Counted from the first letter of the stretch, positions 27,900-38,290 are shown. The stretch: DNA of 64,000 nt from Paenarthrobacter sp. A20 (GCF_024168825.1 NZ_JALJWH010000001.1:4030001-4094000); one strand, 5' to 3'. The notes: generated by a model not told the origin, from the sequence alone. Numbers and translations are program-made.

Positions 27900-28070
27900 C
27901 CTGTTTCCTGGTGCAGGATATGGGTGTGCTGGCCTGCTGATCCCGGCATGATTGTGACGCTCTGTCAGTCGATGATCTTGAGAGTGTTGTCACCGGGGTT
28001 GGTAGGTGCCGGGAGACCGCTGATAGGGGCAGGACAGTTCGGGAACGTCGTGCGTAACGTGGGTGCCGGG
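27900..28070 (+). ncRNA. Candidate IS110 bridge RNA (two guide loops)
   Basis: Two hairpin domains can be drawn in the noncoding left end. Domain 1: stem GTGAC (27954-27958) with GTCAC (27989-27993). It contains ACGCTCT (27957-27963), identical to the left target top strand, and TGAGAG (27979-27984), complementary to the right target CTCTCA. Domain 2: around a small GTT/AAC hairpin (28037-28046), GGACA (28032-28036) matches the element's right end, and GTAACG (28054-28059) is the complement of CGTTAC at its left end. This is the guide order known for IS621 bridge RNA. Ends and fold are inferred, and the matches are only 5-7 bases each. Confidence 0.5.
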
Positions 28071-28125
28071 TCCTGACACCGATGGTGGGCCAGTGGAGGT
28101 AGTTGACTACGACTGGAGGTGCCAG

Positions 28126-29325
28126 ATGATCACGAACCACGACGGTGTCGAGGTGTTTATTGGGCTGGATGTTGGCAAGGGCGTCCATCATGCCGTTGCC
28201 GTGGATCGGGCCGGCAGGAAATTACTGGACCGGGCGCTGCCCAACGATGAAGCCAAAATCCGGGAAATCATCGCCGAACTTGTGGACGCCGGACGTGTGT
28301 TGCTGGTCGTTGACCAGCCAGCGACTATCGGCGCGTTGCCGGTAGCGGTTGCCCAGGCCGCCGGGGTGCTGGTCGGCTACCTGCCGGGGCTGGCGATGCG
28401 CCGGATCGCGGATCTTCACCCCGGAGAGGCGAAGACCGATGCCCGGGACGCGTTCATCATCGCCGAGGCCGCCAGGACCATGCCGCATGCCCTGCGCTCG
28501 GTTCAGTTGGTCGATGAGCAGCTCGCTGAGCTGAGCATGCTTTGCGGGTTCGACGAGGATCTGGCCAAGCAGGCCACGGCGACTTCGAACCGGATCCGTG
28601 GGCTGCTCACCCAGATCCACCCAGCTCTGGAAAGGGTGCTGGGACCCTACATGGACCACCCGGCGGTGCATGACCTGCTGCGGACCTGGCCTACCCCTGA
28701 AGCGCTCCGTCACGCGGGCCGGCGCCGGATCGGGACCCGGCTGAGCAAACTCGCGCCGCGGATGGGTGAACGTCTTGCCGATGACATCATCGAGGCCTTG
28801 GGCCGGCAAACAGTCACTGTCGTAGGAACGAACGCCGCGACCATCGTGCTGCCCCAGCTCGCGGCCATGCTCGCCGGGCTCCACGAAAGCCGCGCCACGG
28901 TCCTCACCCAGGTCGAAGCTCTCGTGGAGGCCCACCCTCTTCACCCGGTCCTGATGTCTCTGCCGGCCGTGGGCATCAGGACCGCCGCACGAATCCTCAC
29001 CGAAGTCGCCGGGAAAGAGTTCCCCACCGCCGGGCACCTGGCCTCTTACGCCGGGCTGGCCCCCGTCACCTGGCGATCCGGGTCCTCCATCCGCGGCGAC
29101 CATTCCTCAAGAAAAGGCAACAAAGTCCTCAAACGAACCCTGTTCCTCTCCGCATTCGCTGCGCTCCACGACCCACCGTCCCGGGCATACTACGAACGCA
29201 AACGAGCCGAAGGAAAACGCCACAACCAAGCACTCATCGCCCTCGCACGACGACGCTGCGACACCCTCTACGCCATGCTCCGCGACGGCACCCTCTACCA
29301 ACCCCCAACACCCAAAACCGCTTGA
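28126..29325 (+). CDS. IS110-family transposase (DEDD recombinase)
   Basis: This 399-residue recombinase has an N-terminal RuvC-like DEDD domain with D15 (GLDVGK), D63 (VVDQPA, Asp where many relatives have Glu), and D105 and D108 (KTDARDA). The C-terminal Transposase_20 domain has LPAVGIRTAARIL, LASYAGLAPVTWRSGSSIRG with the candidate nucleophile Ser in residues 318-321, and KGNKVLKR. I start at the ATG at 28126, five bases after a perfect GGAGGT; an upstream GTG at 28063 in frame lies in the guide-RNA region. No frameshift or stop is present, so the gene is probably functional. Confidence 0.93.
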   Translation: MITNHDGVEVFIGLDVGKGVHHAVAVDRAGRKLLDRALPNDEAKIREIIAELVDAGRVLLVVDQPATIGALPVAVAQAAGVLVGYLPGLAMRRIADLHPGEAKTDARDAFIIAEAARTMPHALRSVQLVDEQLAELSMLCGFDEDLAKQATATSNRIRGLLTQIHPALERVLGPYMDHPAVHDLLRTWPTPEALRHAGRRRIGTRLSKLAPRMGERLADDIIEALGRQTVTVVGTNAATIVLPQLAAMLAGLHESRATVLTQVEALVEAHPLHPVLMSLPAVGIRTAARILTEVAGKEFPTAGHLASYAGLAPVTWRSGSSIRGDHSSRKGNKVLKRTLFLSAFAALHDPPSRAYYERKRAEGKRHNQALIALARRRCDTLYAMLRDGTLYQPPTPKTA

Positions 29326-29343
29326 CGAAAAACATAGGGACAC

Positions 29344-29416
29344 TCTCACTTCCAACGGTCATACGGCCGGGAAGTGAGAGAGCGTTTCGCGTTTGACTGC
29401 AGGCAGTGAGAGAGCG
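29344..29416. repeat. Interrupted palindrome and GTGAGAGAGCG repeats flanking the IS right end
   Basis: Right of the element, TCTCACTTCC (29344-29353) is the inner part of the split arm. The intact opposite arm is 29370-29388, with a 16-base loop. A further copy of GTGAGAGAGCG lies at 29406-29416. Before the insertion the region was a hairpin between the convergent ABC permease and metG genes, plausibly a bidirectional terminator. Confidence 0.75.
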
Positions 29417-29425
29417 CCCTGAGCC

Positions 29426-30985
29426 TTAAGCTTCGACGGGTTCCTCGTACCTCGGGAAGACCGGCGCGGGGGCCGGCAACTGCGTTCCCGCCACGATCGG
29501 AGTCGCGATGGCGGCGAACTGCCGGGCTTCGCCTTCGGACTGGCCCAGGACTCCAAGCAGCTTGGCCGACGACGACGGCATGACCGGCTGGGCGAGGATC
29601 GCCACAATCCGGACTACTTCCAACGTGACGTAAAGGACCGTGTTCATGCGCTCGACGTCGGTCTTGCGAAGCACCCATGGCGCCTGATCGGCGAAGTACG
29701 CATTCGTGTCACCCAGCACTGTCCAGATGGCCTCAAGGGCACGGCTGAACTCCTGCTTGTCGAACGCGGCACGGGCAGTCGTCAGCAACTCCCCTGCCTG
29801 CGCCAGCAATGCCTTGTCTTCTGCCGTGAACTCCCCGGGCACTGGAACTGTTCCCTCGCAGTTCTTCGCCACCATGGACAACGAACGTTGGGCAAGATTG
29901 CCGAAGTTGTTGGCCAGGTCCGAGTTCATGCGGCCCACGATGGCTTCATGGTTGTAGTTGCCGTCCGCGCCGAAGGGGACTTCGCGGAGGAAGAAGTAGC
30001 GGCACTGGTCCAAACCATACTGGGCAACGAAATCCTGCGGTGCCACCACGTTGCCCAAGGACTTGGACATCTTCACACCGTTGTTGGTGAGGAAGCCGTG
30101 GATCATGACGCGCTGGGGCAATTCAAGGCCGGCGCTCATGAGGAACGCGGGCCAGTAGATCGCGTGGAAGCGTGAAATATCCTTGCCAATGACGTGAACG
30201 TCGGCCGGCCAGAATTTCTTGAAGGACTCAGACTCAACGTCCGGGTAACCCACGCCCGTCAGGTAGTTGGTCAGGGCGTCAACCCACACATACATGACGT
30301 GCTTCTCATCGCCCGGAACCGGAACACCCCAGTCGAAAGTGGTGCGGCTGATGGACAGGTCCTCGAGCCCGCGCTTGACGAAGCTGATGACCTCGTTGAA
30401 GCGGGACTGCGGCGCACCGAACTCAGGCTGTTCTTCGTACAGGGCAAGGAGCTTGTCCTGGTAGTTGGAGAGCCGGAAGAAGTAGCTTTCCTCAGCCGTC
30501 CAGGTCACCAAGGTGTCCGTCTCCTTGGAGTAACGGAGACCGTCTTCCTTCACTACGGTGTCGTCCTCGACGTAGTACGCCTCGTCACGGACGGAGTACC
30601 AGCCCTCGTACTTGGACAGGTAGATGTCGCCGTTGGCTTCCATCTTCTTCCAAATGGCCTGCGAGGCGGCGTAGTGGTCCTGGTCGGTGGTGCGGATAAA
30701 GCGGTCGTGTGAGATCCCCAGGTCCTGGCTCATCTGCTTGAACGCAGCCGAGTTGCGGTCCGCGAGTTGCTTGGCAGTGATGCCTTCCTTCTCGGCCGAC
30801 TGCTGCATCTTGAGTCCGTGCTCGTCCGTCCCGGTCATGAAGAACACTTCATGACCGTCCAGGCGCTTGAAGCGCGCCATCGCATCAGTCGCAATGACCT
30901 CGTAGGCGTGGCCGATGTGCGGTACGCCATTGGGGTAGCTGATTGCGGTGGTGATGTAGAACGGGGATTTCTCTGGAGACGTCAC
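29426..30985 (-). CDS. metG: Methionine--tRNA ligase
   Basis: MetG charges both initiator and elongator tRNA-Met. The 519-residue class I enzyme has the HIGH box in [13 protein letters not shown], the KMSKS loop in [23 protein letters not shown] and [12 protein letters not shown]. It lacks the zinc-knuckle cysteines of the E. coli form and the C-terminal dimerisation domain, i.e. the short actinobacterial type. The start is a GTG at 30985. It lies 35 bases after the ABC ATPase gene on the same strand. Confidence 0.96.
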   Translation of the reverse strand: MTSPEKSPFYITTAISYPNGVPHIGHAYEVIATDAMARFKRLDGHEVFFMTGTDEHGLKMQQSAEKEGITAKQLADRNSAAFKQMSQDLGISHDRFIRTTDQDHYAASQAIWKKMEANGDIYLSKYEGWYSVRDEAYYVEDDTVVKEDGLRYSKETDTLVTWTAEESYFFRLSNYQDKLLALYEEQPEFGAPQSRFNEVISFVKRGLEDLSISRTTFDWGVPVPGDEKHVMYVWVDALTNYLTGVGYPDVESESFKKFWPADVHVIGKDISRFHAIYWPAFLMSAGLELPQRVMIHGFLTNNGVKMSKSLGNVVAPQDFVAQYGLDQCRYFFLREVPFGADGNYNHEAIVGRMNSDLANNFGNLAQRSLSMVAKNCEGTVPVPGEFTAEDKALLAQAGELLTTARAAFDKQEFSRALEAIWTVLGDTNAYFADQAPWVLRKTDVERMNTVLYVTLEVVRIVAILAQPVMPSSSAKLLGVLGQSEGEARQFAAIATPIVAGTQLPAPAPVFPRYEEPVEA

Positions 30986-31020
30986 TCTAAGAAGTTACCT
31001 TTTTTTGGGATGAAATAGCT

Positions 31021-31776
31021 TTAGTTAAGTTCGGTCAGCGTATCGCTGAGCCGTACCAGCTCGTGGTCGTGGGAGGCCACCAGGACAGCGATGCCATCGC
31101 TGGTGGTGTCCTTCAGGATTCCGATGATGCGGTTGGCTGCGGCCCGGTCGAGGCTCGCAGTGGGCTCATCCACTACCAGCACGCGGGTACCAAGGATCAG
31201 GGCGCGGGCAATGGCCACACGCTGGCGCTCACCGCCGGAGAGCTGGGCGGGACGGTGACGCATGCGTCGCCCGAGGCCCACCAGGTCCAGGAGGTCCTTG
31301 GCCATCTCCGTCCGCTGTTCCACTTCCCCATCCGGCACGGCGGGAAGCAAGACGTTTTCCAGGGCACTCATGCCGTCGATCAAAGCGCCACCCTGGTCCA
31401 CGTAGCCGATGAGTGCACGGCGACGGTCTGCGATCTCGTCGTCACCCATGGTGTCCAGCGGCAGGCCTTCCCAAAAGACCTTGCCCGACGTCGGAAGCGT
31501 CAATCCGGCGCTCACGGTCAGGATGCTGGTCTTTCCGGAGCCGCTTCGGCCGGCGATGCAGTGCATCTCGCCGGCGTGCAGCGTGAGGTTGAAGTCATCG
31601 ACGACGTCGACTTCCTCAGCACCGCCCTTGTCGCCACCGTAGTGGATGGTGACCCGGCTCAGTTCCAAGGGAGTAGCGTGGTCCGCGGCCTTCACAATGG
31701 TGTTGGCGCGGGTTTGCAGCGACTCGTCCGTGGACTCCGGGGTGGCCGTCAGCTCGGGGTTGAGGTTGTCAGTCAT
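31021..31776 (-). CDS. ABC transporter ATPase (LolD/MacB-like)
   Basis: This is a nucleotide-binding subunit with Walker A GRSGSGKTSI, Q-loop IGYVDQGGALIDGMSALEN, signature LSGGERQRVAIARAL, Walker B VLVVDEPTASLD and H-loop ASHDHE. I use the ATG at 31776 (251 residues), which overlaps the permease stop by four bases. An N-terminal extension of about 35 polar residues precedes the ABC core, unusual for the family. The two genes form one exporter unit, distinct in sequence from the exporter at 24.6-27.8 kb. Confidence 0.9.
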   Translation of the reverse strand: MTDNLNPELTATPESTDESLQTRANTIVKAADHATPLELSRVTIHYGGDKGGAEEVDVVDDFNLTLHAGEMHCIAGRSGSGKTSILTVSAGLTLPTSGKVFWEGLPLDTMGDDEIADRRRALIGYVDQGGALIDGMSALENVLLPAVPDGEVEQRTEMAKDLLDLVGLGRRMRHRPAQLSGGERQRVAIARALILGTRVLVVDEPTASLDRAAANRIIGILKDTTSDGIAVLVASHDHELVRLSDTLTELN

Positions 31777-34580
31777 TTGACTACTTTCGTTGCAATCGGA
31801 ATCCAGCAAATTACGGCCAGCAGACCGGCCAGTCCGGCCCAGAGAGCCGCGTAGGGTGCCAGGAGCAGTCCCAGCCCGAGGGCGCCCAGGACACCCAGGG
31901 GAAGAGCCACGGTGCCTACCAGTGCGTTTTCAAAGAAGCGGACCTGTCCAAGCATGTCCGGGTTCCAGCCCATGGCCCGCAGGGTACCGAGGTATTCCCG
32001 CTTGGCGTGGAGTTCGAAACGCCCGGTGACCAGCGTCAGCAGCAAGCCGACAACCACGCCGAAGATGGCCAGGATGACGCTCGGCAGGGCAATGCTCGCA
32101 GCGGCCAGCCCACTCAAGGCACTGGCTCCTGCTGCCCGGGGGATGTCGATCAGCAAGGCGATCAACGCACCCACTGCAGCACCGAACACGCCCACTGCCA
32201 CTGCCAGCGAAATCGAGTTGAACCTGTTGGTGGTCAGTTGCCTGTTGGCGAATGTCAGCGGCGAGTCCACTGTCACGAGGCGGTCATCGAGCTGCGGTTC
32301 CTGATCAATCACCACGCGATGACGCAACTGCTGGGCGGCCAGCAGCGCTGCACCGACGTAGATGACCAGCATGGTCACTGACACGATGACCGTGGCGAGG
32401 TTCCAGCTCAGCAGGCTGAGAATGACGCCTGCTGCAGCAAGGGCTGCGGCACCGACGGCAAACTCCTCAAGGACCCAGGATCGGATGCGTTTCTGCGTCC
32501 AACCCATCGCCCGGAGAATTCCGGCTTCGCTCCGGCGCTGCCGGATGTAGCTCACTGTGGACGCGCCTGTCAGGAGCGTCGCGCCAAGAAGCGTCAGGAA
32601 GAGCAAAGTGATGTTGGTACCGGTCAGGGAACCGGAAACTGCGTCGGCCGCATCCTGGCGGACCCACGACTGCTGGACAGTACCCAGCGGCGACTCCTTG
32701 CCGGCGTCGTCCTTGCTGTACCCGGGGACGAAGATGTTGGCGTCTTCACGTGCGGAACCGGCCACGACAGTGGCTTCGAGGCCGAGCTCGCGGATTTGCG
32801 TCGCAAGCTTCTCCACCTCCGGCTGCGCCGTCTTCCAGTTGCCGGTGGCGGATGCCTTGACCCGGATGGCGTCAATGACGTCGGCGTTGGTGTCGTAACC
32901 CCGCGCTGCTGCGAGACCGTAGTAATCGGTGATGGCACCGGCGGACTGGCTGACCAGGCCTGTTGCACTCAGGGAGGGCTTCAGTTCCGTGCCTTCGACG
33001 TCTTTACCTTCAGCGTCCTTGCTGAGCGTCATGGGAGTGGGATCGTAGCCGCCAAGGGGCAACTTGTTGACGTCCCCGGCTGCGGACTGGACATCGGCCG
33101 GGTCGAAGGTGCCGTACACCATGGGCAGCGGCGCGGCCGGCTTCTTGCCCGTTTCCAGGTCTTCCCGGTAGGAACGCTCGTCAACCGGCTTGCGTTGGGT
33201 CTGGTCCACAGCCGCGCCGAAGGACGACTTCTCGGGCAAGCGGTTGACAGTGACCCAGTCCCCCGGCGTCGCGCTCTTCTCAGATGCTCCGTTGGAGGCC
33301 TCGTCGCCTTCCTTGTACTGGGGCGCCGCAGCAAATGCCGTGCTCCACGTAGCCGGGTTGTACAGTCCCTGGCTGAAGGAGGCTGTGCTCCCCAGAAGCT
33401 TGCTGTGGTCCGTGGATCCCGGCCATTCGAGGGCGAACGGGGACTTGGAGACGAACGGAAGGTAGTCCTTGTCCAAGGAGCGCGTTACGGTGCCTACCTC
33501 GTTGACCACCTTGCCGCTTGCGTCAAGTTCCTCGATTTTCACCGAGTACTGCAGGTCAAGGGATGTGCCCGAGCGGACAATCAGCGGAATGGCCTGGGAA
33601 TCATCGGTCAGCAAACCGTCACGTTTGGCCTGCTGGTACTGCGTCATCAGCGGCGCCCAGTACTTGAGCTTGACGCCCAGGAAGTCCGGTCCTTCTTCCA
33701 GCTGGTCCATGCTCAGGCCTGTAGTGAACAGGCTCTCGAAGTGGCGCCCGATGGCACCCGCATCACGGGCATCGGCCGGCGGAGCCTTCTCAAGCGGAGC
33801 CAGGAAGTCGCCTGCGGAGCCCAGCAGCGCCCTCTCAGCGGCCGGGTCCACTGCGACGACGGACTCAGTCACCTCAGGGGCCAGGGGCAGTGCCACGGAG
33901 AGATTGAAGAGGTTGTGCTCAGAGCCAAGGGCTGGAGCGGGGAACTTGATGCCGGTCTCGCCATCAGCGCCGGCAATCCTGACGTTGGTGCCGCCCGCAG
34001 CCTGCTCCTGGACCAAGCGGCCCTTGCCCAAGGTGCCCTCGGCGCTGGTCTTGAACAGCGTCTGCTGGTTAACTCCGTCAGAGCTCGTAGCCGAGGCGGT
34101 CAAACGGTACTTCTTGGGGCTATCGGACAACACCGATTCCGCAGCAGGCCACTTGCTGGAATCCATGGCGGAAGGATCCCCTGCTGTCACAGCTCCGGCA
34201 AGGCCGGCGTTGTACCCGAGGTAGTCCATGGCATTGAGGCGGGGAGCCTCCAGGTTCTGCGATACGCGGGAGACGAGGCTGATGGGTGCGGCCACGGCTG
34301 TCTGGCCCATGGTCCGGATCTTCTCCAGCTGCTCAAAGCTGATGCCGCCCTGGCCGTTGGCGATTTCCGGCTGGATCAGGGCACCGCCGTCGCCGTCTTG
34401 GGCCTGGTCAGGCTTGGCCTGGACCAGGATGTCGTAGAGACCCCGCGAGTTCTCGTCCACTGTCCGGTTCAAAGCAGCCTGCGACTGGCTTTGGACGAGG
34501 ACTGACAAGCACATAGCGACGATCAAAATGGCCGCGGTCAGCAGCAGCACACGGCTTCTGATGAACCTTTGGACGGCGTT
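31773..34580 (-). CDS. FtsX-type ABC permease with large extracytoplasmic domain
   Basis: This 935-residue membrane protein has one N-terminal helix (residues about 9-31), then some 600 residues that look extracytoplasmic, rich in Ala, Ser and Lys and without Cys. After these comes an FtsX block with RQRRSEAGILRAMGWTQKRI and a second block with HAKREYLGTLRAMGWN. Both blocks carry about three helices. The start is the ATG at 34580, behind GGGAG; the open frame to 34619 is not needed. The large outer domain suggests binding of a bulky envelope substrate, or a partner protein; substrate is unknown. Confidence 0.87.
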   Translation of the reverse strand, partial: NAVQRFIRSRVLLLTAAILIVAMCLSVLVQSQSQAALNRTVDENSRGLYDILVQAKPDQAQDGDGGALIQPEIANGQGGISFEQLEKIRTMGQTAVAAPISLVSRVSQNLEAPRLNAMDYLGYNAGLAGAVTAGDPSAMDSSKWPAAESVLSDSPKKYRLTASATSSDGVNQQTLFKTSAEGTLGKGRLVQEQAAGGTNVRIAGADGETGIKFPAPALGSEHNLFNLSVALPLAPEVTESVVAVDPAAERALLGSAGDFLAPLEKAPPADARDAGAIGRHFESLFTTGLSMDQLEEGPDFLGVKLKYWAPLMTQYQQAKRDGLLTDDSQAIPLIVRSGTSLDLQYSVKIEELDASGKVVNEVGTVTRSLDKDYLPFVSKSPFALEWPGSTDHSKLLGSTASFSQGLYNPATWSTAFAAAPQYKEGDEASNGASEKSATPGDWVTVNRLPEKSSFGAAVDQTQRKPVDERSYREDLETGKKPAAPLPMVYGTFDPADVQSAAGDVNKLPLGGYDPTPMTLSKDAEGKDVEGTELKPSLSATGLVSQSAGAITDYYGLAAARGYDTNADVIDAIRVKASATGNWKTAQPEVEKLATQIRELGLEATVVAGSAREDANIFVPGYSKDDAGKESPLGTVQQSWVRQDAADAVSGSLTGTNITLLFLTLLGATLLTGASTVSYIRQRRSEAGILRAMGWTQKRIRSWVLEEFAVGAAALAAAGVILSLLSWNLATVIVSVTMLVIYVGAALLAAQQLRHRVVIDQEPQLDDRLVTVDSPLTFANRQLTTNRFNSISLAVAVGVFGAAVGALIALLIDIPRAAGASALSGLAAASIALPSVILAIFGVVVGLLLTLVTGRFELHAKREYLGTLRAMGWNPDMLGQVRFFENALVGTVALPLGVLGALGLGLLLAPYAALWAGLAGLLAVICWIPIATKVVK

Positions 34581-34668
34581 CATTGGGCTCCCTGAGACCT
34601 TGATTGCGGGCGCGCACACAGAGTCCGTGTTTCCTCAAAAGACACAAGGGAATACCGGGCTGTATGTG

Positions 34669-34736
34669 CAAAAGTTGTGGCCGGCCTGCTGCCGGGTCCG
34701 AATCACGGACTCAGCCATTGTAAGCAGACCGGCCAC
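34669..34736 (-). terminator. Terminator-like long hairpin after serA
   Basis: Arms of 14 bases (34677-34690 with 34723-34736) pair with one mismatch around a 32-base loop; on the minus strand TTTTGC follows. It lies about 60 bases after serA and upstream of the ABC permease. The rest of 34581-34798 shows nothing. Confidence 0.6.
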
Positions 34737-34798
34737 TCCTGCGTGCCAAAGGTGTGTCGCCGGCACGCGAACTTAGCGGGTGGAAATCAGATCCAGTC

Positions 34799-36394
34799 CT
34801 AGTCCTCCAGGTCCACTTCCCGGACCATGTCTGCGCCGATACCGGCCTTGATGGCCTCCAGGACCTGCTGCGGGACTGAACTGTCGATGGTCAGGAGCGC
34901 AAGAACCTGGCCGCCTTCAGTCTGGCGGGCCACCTGCATGCCGCCGATGTTGATGTTGTTCATGCCCAGGATGTGTCCGATGGTACCGATCACGCCGGGA
35001 CGGTCTGCGTAGGCCACAACAACCAAGTGCTCGCTGATGGGGATTTCGACGTCGTATCCGTTGACGCCCACCAGCTTCTCCACCTGCTTGGGACCCGTAA
35101 GGGTACCGGCAACAGAGATCTGGGAACCATCGCTGAGTGCGCCACGGATGGTCAGGACGTTGCGGTAGTCCTCAGCGTCGGGAGTGGTGATGAGGCGGGT
35201 GTTGATGCCGCGCTGTTCGGCGATGACCGGAGCGTTCACGTAGGAGACCTGCTCGGTGACGACGTCGGCGAATACGCCCTTCAGTGCGGCCAGTTCAAGA
35301 ACCTTGACGTCCAGTGCCGCAATTTCGCCAGCGACCTCGACGTCGATCTGCGTCAAGGATGCGTGGGTCAGCGCAGTGAAGATCCGGCCCAGCTTTTCGA
35401 TCAGCGGGATGCCCGGGCGCACGTCGGGGGCGATGACGCCGCCGGCAACGTTGACTGCGTCCGGAACAAGTTCGCCGGCAAGCGCCAGGCGGACCGACTT
35501 GGCAACAGAGACGCCAGCCTTCTCCTGGGCTTCGTCGGTGGACGCTCCAAGGTGCGGGGTGACAATGACGTTGTCCAGCTCGAAGAACGGGAGGTCGGTG
35601 CTCGGCTCCTTGACGAAGACATCCACGCCGGCACCGGCAATCTGGCCTTCCTTCAGCGCAACATAGAGAGCCTCTTCGTCCACCAAACCGCCACGGGCAA
35701 CGTTGATGACGTACGCAGATTCCTTCATCTTGCGGAATGCGTCAGCGCCCAGCATGCCCACCGTCTCCGGCGTCTTGGGCATATGGATGGTGATGAAGTC
35801 GGAATTCTGCAGAAGTTCATCCAGCGTTACCAGCTTGACGCCCAACTGGGCCGCGCGGGCCGCCGTGATGTAGGGGTCGTAGGCAAGAATCTCGGTTTCG
35901 AAGCCCTGCAGGCGCGCTGCCACCAAGGCGCCGATGCGGCCCAGGCCGATGATGCCGATCTTCTTCTCGAAGAGCTCGATGCCGGTGTACTTGGAGCGCT
36001 TCCACTCGCCGTTCTTCAGCGCGGAGCTGGCCTGCGGGATGTGGCGGGCCAGGCTCAGGATGTGGCCCACGGTGAGTTCTGCGGCCGAGACGATGTTGGA
36101 CGTGGGGGCGTTGACCACCATGACGCCGGCCTGCGTGGCGGACTTGATGTCCACGTTGTCCAGTCCGACGCCTGCACGGGCGATGACCTTGAGGTTCTTG
36201 GCCGCAGCAATGGCTTCGGCGTCCACCTGCGTGGCCGAACGAACCAGGATGGCATCGACGTCGGCGATTGCGGACAGCAGCTGGGAACGGTCGGCGCCGT
36301 CGGTCTGTCGGATTTCAAAGTCCGGGCCCAATGCCTCGACTGTGGCGGGCGAAAGTTCCTCTGCGAGGAGGACGACGGGTTTGCTGGCTGACAC
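34799..36394 (-). CDS. serA: D-3-phosphoglycerate dehydrogenase
   Basis: SerA oxidises 3-phosphoglycerate, the first step of serine synthesis. The 531-residue protein is the long actinobacterial type: substrate domain, Rossmann domain with GLGRIGALVA, catalytic Arg/Glu/His segments (NVARGGLVDEEAL, PHLGASTDEA), then the intervening ASB domain and a C-terminal ACT domain (VVAYADRPGVIGTIGHILG) for serine feedback. I start at the GTG at 36394 (VSASKPVVLL), the usual beginning; the frame is open to 36463 but runs through low-quality sequence. It follows ilvC on the same strand but is separated by a terminator. Confidence 0.95.
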   Translation of the reverse strand: MSASKPVVLLAEELSPATVEALGPDFEIRQTDGADRSQLLSAIADVDAILVRSATQVDAEAIAAAKNLKVIARAGVGLDNVDIKSATQAGVMVVNAPTSNIVSAAELTVGHILSLARHIPQASSALKNGEWKRSKYTGIELFEKKIGIIGLGRIGALVAARLQGFETEILAYDPYITAARAAQLGVKLVTLDELLQNSDFITIHMPKTPETVGMLGADAFRKMKESAYVINVARGGLVDEEALYVALKEGQIAGAGVDVFVKEPSTDLPFFELDNVIVTPHLGASTDEAQEKAGVSVAKSVRLALAGELVPDAVNVAGGVIAPDVRPGIPLIEKLGRIFTALTHASLTQIDVEVAGEIAALDVKVLELAALKGVFADVVTEQVSYVNAPVIAEQRGINTRLITTPDAEDYRNVLTIRGALSDGSQISVAGTLTGPKQVEKLVGVNGYDVEIPISEHLVVVAYADRPGVIGTIGHILGMNNINIGGMQVARQTEGGQVLALLTIDSSVPQQVLEAIKAGIGADMVREVDLED

Positions 36395-36601
36395 GGGGTG
36401 GCACCTTACTTTGGACAACTTTGGGACAGAACTGGACAAGGAGCGGATGCGTGGCCCGGGCACGGCGCCGGGACCAGCCCAGAATATCGAATCCGGGCGG
36501 GGATTCCGTTGCCGGCGAGGGATGTTACGGCCGGACCGGTAGCTGTTGTGAAGAAGTTCACAGCCAGGGTGGCTGGGCTATTCGGTGGAGAAACGACGGG
36601 T

Positions 36602-36644
36602 AAAACGGCGACGCCCGCCCGGCTGTGTTGGCCGGACGGGCGTC
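36602..36644 (-). terminator. Rho-independent terminator after ilvC
   Basis: A GACGCCCG-type stem of about 14 bp (36610-36624 with 36631-36644, one mismatch) and a GTGTTG loop, followed on the minus strand by GCCGTTTTA. It ends the ilvBNC transcript. The other bases in 36395-36682 show no gene. Confidence 0.85.
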
Positions 36645-36682
36645 GTGCAGGGCATGCGCCACTGGGCTCATGCTCCCAAGGA

Positions 36683-37735
<1,053 letters not shown>

Positions 37736-37775
37736 TTAGATATTGATTGTGGTGCTGCGGTACTGGACGCACTGC

Positions 37776-38288
37776 TCACGCGGAGCGGAGCGCCCTGTCA
37801 CTCATGGAGCGGGATCCCCGTCCAACGGCCAAGGTGCCGGACTGCACGATTTCACGGATGCCGAACGGCTCGAGCACTGAGAGCAGTGCAGCGAGCTTCT
37901 CGGGGGTACCGGTTGCCTCAATCACCAACGAGTCGGTGGACACGTCGACGACGGCGGCACGGAACAAGTCTGCAGCTTGGGTAACCTGCAGGCGTGTCGC
38001 GGCATCCGCACGTACCTTGACCAGGATGTGGTCGCGTTGTACGGAAGATTCTGAAGTCAGCTCCACAATCTTGATCACGTTGACCAACTTGTTGAGCTGC
38101 TTGGTGACCTGCTCAATGAGGTCGCCGTCGGCGTCGACGACAACCGTCATGCGGGACATGCCGGGGACTTCGGTGGGTCCCACAGCCAGGGAATTGATAT
38201 TGAATGCGCGCCGGGCGAAGAGGCTGGCCACGCGGGTCAGCACGCCGGGCTTGTCTTCTACCAGAACGGACAGTGTGTGGCGGGTCAT
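37776..38288 (-). CDS. ilvN: Acetolactate synthase small (regulatory) subunit
   Basis: IlvN activates IlvB and gives valine feedback. The 170-residue protein opens MTRHTLSVLVEDKPGVLTRV, an ACT domain with the conserved FNINSLAVGPTE valine-binding loop, followed by the C-terminal ALS_ss domain (ILVKVRAD, ... DVSTDSLVIEATG). Start at ATG 38288, two bases after the ilvB stop, so coupling is tight. Length is normal. Confidence 0.96.
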   Translation of the reverse strand: MTRHTLSVLVEDKPGVLTRVASLFARRAFNINSLAVGPTEVPGMSRMTVVVDADGDLIEQVTKQLNKLVNVIKIVELTSESSVQRDHILVKVRADAATRLQVTQAADLFRAAVVDVSTDSLVIEATGTPEKLAALLSVLEPFGIREIVQSGTLAVGRGSRSMSDRALRSA

Positions 38289-38290
38289 GC

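Larger units (their letters stand above)
27884..29343 (+). mobile_element. IS110-family insertion sequence, 1,460 bp
   Basis: The limits come from the flanks. Joining base 27883 to 29344 gives GAAACGCTC plus TCTCACTTCC, which is the exact reverse complement of the 19 bases at 29370-29388, so the element split one arm of a hairpin. The junction can slide by one C. There are no terminal inverted repeats and no target duplication, as expected for IS110. The left noncoding end is 242 bases, the right end 18 bases, and one transposase gene lies between. A long left end is where IS110-group elements carry their bridge RNA. Confidence 0.85.

Noticed and set aside
27884..28125. A small protein gene in the left end of the IS110 element
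   Set aside because: The in-frame GTG at 28063 only extends the transposase and lacks a ribosome site; the guide-like matches explain the region better.
32796..36391. Long plus-strand open frames opposite the ABC permease (32796-34505) and serA (34973-36391)
   Set aside because: Both lie antisense to convincing genes, have no ribosome site and give His/Arg/Gly-rich nonsense-like protein.
36395..36682. Possible small gene or riboswitch before serA
   Set aside because: Apart from the ilvC terminator I found no conserved structure or plausible ORF.
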